Source: an uncultured Chitinophaga sp. (GTDB taxonomy: Bacteria; Bacteroidota; Bacteroidia; Chitinophagales; Chitinophagaceae). From it: a stretch of 64,000 bases of DNA. The notes beneath the pieces were generated by a model. That model did no database searches, was not told the origin of the DNA, and was given only the letters and a program-made list of their open reading frames with translations. Made by a program: the position numbers and the translations under genes. Below are positions 58,369-64,000 of this stretch, one piece after another. The stretch is taken from assembly GCF_902168175.1 (NCBI RefSeq), contig NZ_CABHOU010000054.1, forward strand, positions 62,001-126,000, written 5' to 3'. Numbering within the stretch: position 1 is the first letter of the stretch; each line of letters starts with the position of its first letter.

Positions 58369-59256
58369 GTGCGTAATCTCATTATTTTCTTCAGGCGGTA
58401 TTTCAACTTCTTTCTGTTTTTGCTGCTGGAAGTGATATGTATTGCCTTCGTGTTCCGTAACAACAATTACCAGCGCACGGTATACATCAACTCTTCCAAC
58501 AACATCGGCGGTCAGTTGTACACATGGAATAACGGCATCCAGTACTATTTTCACCTTAGATCTACCAACGACAGCCTGGTAAAAGAAAACGCGCGCCTGC
58601 ACAATGAGTTATTATCGGCCTTCAATACGGTCGATACTGGCTTCCTCCTCAAAGCAGATACCCTCAGGAAATTTTCCAATGATACCATGCACCGTGTAAT
58701 TGGTTCCGAAGTACGCCGTTATCGCTGGCTCGAAGCCAAAGTGATCAACAACAGTATTACGCGGGAAATTAACTATCTCACCATTAACCGCGGCAGCAAA
58801 TACGGCATCAGGCCCAATATGGGCGTGGTTGGACCCAGCGGTGTTGTGGGGGTGGTGCGTAACGTAAGTGAGAACTATGCCACCGTTATATCGCTCCTCT
58901 CTAAAACAGCTGCATTTGGCTTTAGCGCCAGGCTGCAGTCTAGCCGCGAAATGGGTACCGTAGTGTGGGATGGAAAAGATGGTGCGCATGCGATCATGAA
59001 AGATGTGCCCAAAAGCGCGAAAATTAAGGCCGGCGATACGGTGGTAACCAGCGGTTACTCCCAGTTGTTCCCTGAAAATATCCATATCGGTTATATCGAA
59101 AGCTTTTCGCTGTCCGATAAATCCAGCACGGCATATACCATTAAACTGAGGTTGGCTACCAACTTCTCCAATGTGCAATATGTGTATGCGATAGACAACC
59201 TGCTGAAAGATGAGCAGGCAAAACTTGAAGATTCTACCTACAAGCAGATAAAATAA
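58369..59256 (+). CDS. mreC: Rod-shape protein MreC
   Basis: A 295-residue bitopic protein: one N-terminal membrane segment (about 8-26), a short coiled coil (DSLVKENARLHNELLSAF) and two C-terminal beta barrels (INYLTINRGSKYGIRPNMGVVGPSGVVGVVRNVSENYATV). It bridges MreB to the periplasmic PBP2. The start codon is GTG. It lies 58 bases after mreB and its stop is 3 bases before mreD. Confidence 0.94.
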   Translation: MRNLIIFFRRYFNFFLFLLLEVICIAFVFRNNNYQRTVYINSSNNIGGQLYTWNNGIQYYFHLRSTNDSLVKENARLHNELLSAFNTVDTGFLLKADTLRKFSNDTMHRVIGSEVRRYRWLEAKVINNSITREINYLTINRGSKYGIRPNMGVVGPSGVVGVVRNVSENYATVISLLSKTAAFGFSARLQSSREMGTVVWDGKDGAHAIMKDVPKSAKIKAGDTVVTSGYSQLFPENIHIGYIESFSLSDKSSTAYTIKLRLATNFSNVQYVYAIDNLLKDEQAKLEDSTYKQIK

Positions 59257-59259
59257 GAG

Positions 59260-59769
59260 ATGAGCGTACTGTTTAAAAATATTATCCGCTTTGTGCTGCT
59301 GCTGATGTTGCAGGTACTGGTGCTTAACCAGGTACTCATTCATCAGCTGGTAAACCCTTATATCTACATGTTATTTATCCTGCTGCTGCCCTTTAACCTG
59401 CCAAGGCCGGCGGTGCAGCTGTTAGGACTGTTACTGGGCCTTACGCTTGATATGTTTATGGATACGATGGGCCTGCATGCAGCAGCCTGTGTGTTTATCG
59501 CATATCTCCGCCCGTTTATCCTCAATGTACTATCTCCCCAGGGTGGTTTTGAGGTAACGCAGAAAACACCGTCCATCACAAGTATGGGTACTTCGCAGTT
59601 TGCTATTTATGTTTCTATACTGGTGTTGTTGCACAACATCGTTTATTTCTTACTGGAAGTTTTCGGTTTCGCCAACCCTTTTTACCTGTTGTTGAAAATG
59701 CTCGCAAGTACAGCCGCCAGTTTGGTGCTTATACTTATTTACGAGTTACTTTTCTTCGCCAGGAAGTAG
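59260..59769 (+). CDS. mreD: Rod-shape protein MreD
   Basis: A 169-residue inner-membrane protein with about five hydrophobic segments. Sequence identity to other MreD proteins is weak, as is normal, but its position between mreC and pbp2, its length and its segments (PYIYMLFILLLPFNLPRP; LGLLLGLTLDMFMDTMGLHAAACV) leave little doubt. Translation is likely coupled to mreC. Confidence 0.92.
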   Translation: MSVLFKNIIRFVLLLMLQVLVLNQVLIHQLVNPYIYMLFILLLPFNLPRPAVQLLGLLLGLTLDMFMDTMGLHAAACVFIAYLRPFILNVLSPQGGFEVTQKTPSITSMGTSQFAIYVSILVLLHNIVYFLLEVFGFANPFYLLLKMLASTAASLVLILIYELLFFARK

Positions 59770-59850
59770 AATGTTAAATGCAAGTGAAAGCAGCCCGACC
59801 GCTGCCCGTTATTTTGTATATTCGTTTCATTAGCCTGCAGTTTACAGTCC

Positions 59851-61827
59851 ATGTCCGTTTATAATCAGCCCAGACAAAGAGTCATCCAGATGATCATCCT
59901 TGGGATGGTAGCACTTATCGTGGTGAGGTTATGTTACCTCCAGCTGGTTGATAAGAAGTATTCTAAACTTGCCGACGCCAATGCGGTGTTGCGCAAAGTG
60001 GTGTATCCCGACCGTGGCATCATCTACGACCGGAAAGGGCGCAGTGTGTTAGGCAATGATGCCCTGTACGACCTTGTCGTAACACCTGCCAACGTTAAAA
60101 GAATTGATACCACTTACCTCTGCCAGTTACTTCAGATCGATAAAGATGAATTTATCCGCCGGATAGGCGATGCTATACGTAAGAATGGCCGTGTAAGGCA
60201 AACTGTGTTTTACCCGCTGATGCCGCCCGATATGTACGGCAAACTGCAGGAAAGCATGTACCTGTTTCAGCCGGGCTTCGAGCTGGTATTAAGACCAGTA
60301 CGTTCTTACCCTTACCATGCCGCCGCCAACATCCTCGGGTACATTGCGGAAGTACCGCCTTATATGCTCGACGATTCGTTGCAACGCTGGGCCGATTACT
60401 CCATGGGCGATTTCATTGGCCGTACCGGTCTGGAGAGTTCTTATGAAAAAGTATTAATGGGCCAAAGGGGGATACAATACCTGGTGAAAGATAACCTCAA
60501 CCGTCCGCAGGGCCCTCTCGAAAACGGAGAGTTCGATACCGCGGCAGTCGCCGGTAAAAACCTGCGCTTATCCCTCGATATAGAACTACAGGCCCTGGGC
60601 GAAAAGTTCCTGAAAAACAAGATCGGCAGTATCGTGGCCATCGACCCGCAAACGGGTGGTATACTGGCCATGGTGAGTGGACCTACCTTTGATCCAAACC
60701 TGCTTACCGGCTCAATGGGCCGTAAGAACTTCAATAAACTGTTTGTGGATACGGTGTACCCTATGTTGAACAGGGGGATGCAGGCGATTTATCCGCCGGG
60801 TTCGTCCATGAAGCCACTTACGGCATTGATGGCGCTGGATGAAGGGGTAATCACCAAAGACTTCGGTTTTCCCTGTCACGGGGGATATGTGAACTGTGGA
60901 CGCTTAATTAAATGTACGCACCATAATCCCGGACACGCGGCTAACCTGCGCCTGGCGATCGCTAACTCCTGTAACGCCTATTTCGTACACCTTTACCGCC
61001 TGGCCGTAGACGCACCTAAGTGGGGTGGCGTTAAAAAAGGACACCAGAAGTGGTGGGGGTATATGCGCGATTTCGGGCTGGGACATCCGCTCGGTGTTGA
61101 TGTACCTGGTGAGTATCCGGGCCGTGTGGCCGACACTGTACGTATTAACCGCCTGTACAACGGTTACTGGAACTCCTGTAGTGAATTGTATGTGGGTATG
61201 GGGCAGGGTAACGTATCAACCACCCCGCTGCAAATGGCCAATGCCATGTGTATTATTGCGAACAAAGGCTCGTACTACATCCCGCACTTCGTAGAAAGTA
61301 TAGATGGCGATAAGTCGGACATACTCAAAAAATATAAAGAAAAACATAAGGTAGCCAATGTGTCTGACGATGCTTACGAGTCGGTAACACTCGGTATGGC
61401 GGACGTAATTACCAGTGGTACAGGTCGTGTTGCCGCTATCGATGGGATAGAGGTATGTGGTAAAACCGGTACTGCCGAAAACCAGGCTAAGATTAACGGT
61501 GTACTTACCAAACTGAAAGACCACTCGGTGTTCGTTTGTTTTGCTCCCCGTGTAAACCCGAAAATTGCGGTTTGTGTAATCATCGAGAACGGTGGTTTCG
61601 GTGCCACCTACGCCGCGCCAATTGCCAGCCTGATGATGGAGAAATATCTTAATGATACCATCGCTATGACGCCCAAACGCCAGGCGATGATGCAAAAGAT
61701 GTTTGCCGATAATACCATGTCTCCAGCCCTCCGTGAAAAATCGAAACTGGACTCAATGAATAGCGCCTACGCTGGCTCCGGCCATTTTGGCATCGATAAC
61801 AGGGGAAGATTTATACTGAATCAATAA
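59851..61827 (+). CDS. mrdA: Penicillin-binding protein 2 (elongation transpeptidase)
   Basis: A 658-residue class B penicillin-binding protein: N-terminal membrane anchor (about 10-28), a dimerisation domain beginning LRKVVYPDRGIIYDRKGR, then a transpeptidase domain with SxxK (S318-S-M-K321 in PPGSSMKP), SxN (NSCN) and KTG (CGKTGTAEN). It cross-links peptidoglycan during cell elongation with RodA. The C-terminal ~50 residues after the KTG block are Met/Ser-rich and longer than in minimal PBP2. Confidence 0.95.
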   Translation: MSVYNQPRQRVIQMIILGMVALIVVRLCYLQLVDKKYSKLADANAVLRKVVYPDRGIIYDRKGRSVLGNDALYDLVVTPANVKRIDTTYLCQLLQIDKDEFIRRIGDAIRKNGRVRQTVFYPLMPPDMYGKLQESMYLFQPGFELVLRPVRSYPYHAAANILGYIAEVPPYMLDDSLQRWADYSMGDFIGRTGLESSYEKVLMGQRGIQYLVKDNLNRPQGPLENGEFDTAAVAGKNLRLSLDIELQALGEKFLKNKIGSIVAIDPQTGGILAMVSGPTFDPNLLTGSMGRKNFNKLFVDTVYPMLNRGMQAIYPPGSSMKPLTALMALDEGVITKDFGFPCHGGYVNCGRLIKCTHHNPGHAANLRLAIANSCNAYFVHLYRLAVDAPKWGGVKKGHQKWWGYMRDFGLGHPLGVDVPGEYPGRVADTVRINRLYNGYWNSCSELYVGMGQGNVSTTPLQMANAMCIIANKGSYYIPHFVESIDGDKSDILKKYKEKHKVANVSDDAYESVTLGMADVITSGTGRVAAIDGIEVCGKTGTAENQAKINGVLTKLKDHSVFVCFAPRVNPKIAVCVIIENGGFGATYAAPIASLMMEKYLNDTIAMTPKRQAMMQKMFADNTMSPALREKSKLDSMNSAYAGSGHFGIDNRGRFILNQ

Positions 61828-61833
61828 CGAGAA

Positions 61834-63120
61834 ATGAACCGCTCACAACCTAAATTAACACAGGGTATCGACTGGCCTATTCTGGGCCTCTACTTCGCAT
61901 TGGTATGCATTGGTCTGATGGCCATCTTTGCTGCCGAACACCGCGATGGCGATAATGTCTGGAATAACATTATTACCCTGAATAAAAACTATGCACGCCA
62001 GCTCATGTGGCTTGGAGTTTCCCTTGCTCTCGCTACGATCATATGGCTGATGGACAGTAAGTTTTTTACGGCTACGGCTAACCTGTTGTATGCATTCGGT
62101 ATCCTTTTACTCTTATTGGTACTTGCTATCGGGCAGGATGTGAAAGGTTCGCACTCCTGGCTGAATGTAGGCTCGTTCAGGTTTCAGCCCGCGGAGCTTA
62201 CAAAGTTGTTCACCAACCTGGCCCTGGCCAAATACCTCTCATCGCTGGAAACTGATTTTACCAAACTGCGTCCACGGCTTATTGCAGCCGCTATTGCCCT
62301 GTTACCCTGCGCCATTACCATATTGCAGGACGAAACCGGGTTGGCGCTCGTATATTTTTCTTTCTTCCTGGTAATGTATCGCGAAGGTTTGCCTTCGGTA
62401 TTACTCGTTATTGCATTCTCTGCTATCGTGCTGGTATTGTCGGCACTATTGGTTGATAACAAGATATTATTTATCATTTTCACCGTCATCGCCGGCCTGG
62501 TCATCTACTTCGCGCGGCGGGAAATAAGACGGAAGAAATCGCGCCTGTTCACGATTGTGGGTATCTGGGCTTTTTGCTCCATATTCGTAGTGTTCGTAGT
62601 GCCCTACGCTTTTACCAAAGTGTTGAAGGACTACCAGGTGAAACGTATTAACGTAATGCTGGGAAAGGAAAACGATCCCAAAGCTACCTATAACACCCGC
62701 CAGAGTATTATCGCTATTGGTTCCGGTGGTCTGTTCGGTAAAGGATACCTGAAAGGCACACAAACCCGGTTCGACTTCGTACCAGAACAGAGTACGGACT
62801 TTATTTTCTGTACCATCGGCGAGGACTTTGGTTTTGTTGGTTCCGTTATTTTTATTGGCCTTTATGTGGCCCTGCTCTTACGGATCATTCTCATCGCAGA
62901 GCGACAGCGATCGACATTCAGCCGAGTCTATGCGTACGGGGTGGCCTGTATCATCTTTTTTCACCTGGCCATTAACCTGGCCATGACCATCGGTTTGGCG
63001 CCGGTAATCGGTATTCCCCTGCCATTGGTGAGTTACGGTGGGTCTTCGCTTATGACGTTTACGATGCTTCTCTTCATCATGCTGCGGCTCGATGCCGACA
63101 GGCAGATGGTGTTACGCTAG
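61834..63120 (+). CDS. rodA: SEDS-family glycosyltransferase RodA
   Basis: A 428-residue polytopic inner-membrane protein, the glycan polymerase of the elongasome that works with PBP2. About ten hydrophobic segments; SHSWLNVGSFRFQPAELTKL and QSTDFIFCTIGEDFGFVG are diagnostic, as is PLPLVSYGGSSLMT at the end. A hydrophilic, Lys/Arg-rich loop in the middle (REIRRKKSR) is cytoplasmic. It begins 6 bases after the pbp2 stop codon, closing the mreB-rodA operon. Confidence 0.95.
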   Translation: MNRSQPKLTQGIDWPILGLYFALVCIGLMAIFAAEHRDGDNVWNNIITLNKNYARQLMWLGVSLALATIIWLMDSKFFTATANLLYAFGILLLLLVLAIGQDVKGSHSWLNVGSFRFQPAELTKLFTNLALAKYLSSLETDFTKLRPRLIAAAIALLPCAITILQDETGLALVYFSFFLVMYREGLPSVLLVIAFSAIVLVLSALLVDNKILFIIFTVIAGLVIYFARREIRRKKSRLFTIVGIWAFCSIFVVFVVPYAFTKVLKDYQVKRINVMLGKENDPKATYNTRQSIIAIGSGGLFGKGYLKGTQTRFDFVPEQSTDFIFCTIGEDFGFVGSVIFIGLYVALLLRIILIAERQRSTFSRVYAYGVACIIFFHLAINLAMTIGLAPVIGIPLPLVSYGGSSLMTFTMLLFIMLRLDADRQMVLR

Positions 63121-63302
63121 TAACGCCCCTCGGTCTATCCGGTTTTTTTGTTCGTATCCGGCTATAATCAACCCGCAAAGGGTTATCTGGCGTGGCCGGA
63201 TTTAAGTCCGATTTCATAAGCGTGTGTGCAGGCTCCGGTGACTTCCATTGATAACAAAGAACGGTTTACGTTGGGTCGATAAACCACTTCGGTGAAAAGC
63301 CG

Positions 63303-63310
63303 TATTTTTG
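63303..63310 (+). promoter_or_regulatory. -7 element upstream of the MBL-fold gene
   Basis: TATTTTTG, an exact TAnnTTTG match 8 bases before the ATG at 63318, implying a leaderless transcript. No -33 box at the usual distance. Confidence 0.35.
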
Positions 63311-63317
63311 CAGCAGC

Positions 63318-64000
63318 ATGGCACGAATCATACCACTCTCGGAAGGAAGTTTTACAGTTGACGGAACAAAGGCTTTTGTTCCTTATAACACCAGTAAGGA
63401 TACGATGCAACAACGGGGCCCCGGCGCGTTGTTGGTGGAAATTCAACCTTTCCTCGTTATTACAGATAAGGACTACCTGCTCTGCGATACCGGCCTCGGT
63501 TTCCGCAACAGTAACGGCATCCTGCAACTGCATCAGAACCTGATCGACAATGGAATTAATCCGCTGGAGATCACGAAGGTGCTGATGAGCCACCTGCATA
63601 AAGACCATGCCGGCGGGGTTACTGTACAGGACCCGGTTACGGGCGAACGTACACTCAGCTTTCCACACGCCACTTATTATGTGAACACACGCGAAATGGC
63701 TTATGCCATTGAGCAGGACGGCAAATCGTACCACGCAGAGGAAGTAGACCAGTTGCAAAAGCGCGATAACGTAGTGTTTATCGATGGCAATGGTACCATA
63801 GATGGTTATATACATTATGAATTCACTGGCGGCCACTGCCCCTATCACCAGGCATTTTTGATAGATGATGGCGAGGATAAGGTGTTTTTTGGTGGCGATG
63901 TTACCCCGCAGTTATCACAAATGCGCAGCCGTTTTATTGCCAAATACGATTACGATGGAAAGCTGAGCATGGAATTGCGCCAGCAGTTCATTGAACGTGG
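63318..64000 (+). CDS. Metallo-beta-lactamase-fold hydrolase, 3' end outside window
   Basis: A forward frame opening at ATG 63318 (MARIIPLSEGSFTVDG) and running to the right edge without a stop; the track omits it and lists antisense shadows instead. About 227 residues are visible. The metal motif is SHLHKDHAGG (H92, H94, D96, H97), a further His lies in FTGGHCPYHQAFLI, and VFFGGDVTPQ follows. This is the MBL fold used by lactonases, glyoxalases and other hydrolases; the substrate cannot be told. It is separated from rodA by about 200 bases. Confidence 0.9.
   Translation, partial: MARIIPLSEGSFTVDGTKAFVPYNTSKDTMQQRGPGALLVEIQPFLVITDKDYLLCDTGLGFRNSNGILQLHQNLIDNGINPLEITKVLMSHLHKDHAGGVTVQDPVTGERTLSFPHATYYVNTREMAYAIEQDGKSYHAEEVDQLQKRDNVVFIDGNGTIDGYIHYEFTGGHCPYHQAFLIDDGEDKVFFGGDVTPQLSQMRSRFIAKYDYDGKLSMELRQQFIER

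Noticed and set aside
58612-59343. 243-residue reverse ORF over mreC and mreD
   Set aside because: Antisense to two conserved genes and without recognisable features.
63183-63848. 221-residue reverse ORF near the right edge
   Set aside because: It overlaps the MBL-fold gene whose HLHKDH motif is plain; the true gene was missed by the track because it lacks a stop inside the window.

Overview
The window looks like chromosome of a Bacteroidota bacterium, most likely Chitinophagaceae and probably a Chitinophaga relative. The evidence is gliding-motility genes (gldB, gldF, gldG), a fused MurF-alanine racemase beside a separate murF, many Cys-anchored lipoproteins, and TAnnTTTG-type -7 promoter elements with upstream TTG boxes. 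No phage, transposase, CRISPR array, rRNA or origin was seen. Most of the sequence is core chromosome, broken by a few repeat-rich spacers and one accessory-looking surface-assembly locus.

Layout. 1-5.7 kb: partial UPF0158 gene, DoxX-like membrane protein, PhyH-type dioxygenase, GH43 glycosidase and a rifampin-phosphotransferase/PEP-synthase-like enzyme. 5.7-9.6 kb: tRNA-Ser(GGA) with a good promoter, L-asparaginase I, TatD nuclease, a lipoprotein, a small tandem-repeat spacer and a polysaccharide deacetylase. 9.7-16 kb: gltX, glnS, a B12-binding mutase subunit, a crotonase and fumC. 16-25.9 kb: AsmA-like protein, TauE/SafE permease, an odd hypothetical gene running convergently into lspA, murF-alr and terC. 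25.9-30.1 kb: gldG-gldF, cysteine desulfurase and methylmalonyl-CoA epimerase.

30.4-35.3 kb is the most interesting part. Two paralogous small secreted beta-rich proteins, a PapD-like periplasmic chaperone and a divergently transcribed 923-residue outer-membrane beta-barrel protein have the composition of a chaperone-usher pilus system, which is not the normal pilus type of Bacteroidota (type V FimA/Mfa1).

35.7-51.6 kb: murF, a cytochrome/YceI/DUF5777/HExxH cluster, apaG, gldB next to nadE (synteny known from other gliding bacteria), serS, a small cytochrome lipoprotein, a GNAT / M48 protease / ThiF-rhodanese run, and a DUF1800-DUF1501 pair. 51.6-55.5 kb: two peptide transporters (OPT and POT). 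55.8-64 kb: purD, the complete mreB-mreC-mreD-pbp2-rodA elongation operon, and a partial metallo-beta-lactamase-fold hydrolase.

Three kinds of intergenic repeat recur: the palindrome GGTGTATACACC and variants (near 8.8, 11.3, 30.1 and 45.4 kb), a CCGTTGAAGGG-type ~28-bp element (30.4 and 45.3 kb, the latter as an inverted pair), and a ~65-bp element shared by the spacers at 20.75 and 45.44 kb. All functional calls come from reading motifs and layouts by eye; no database search was run.
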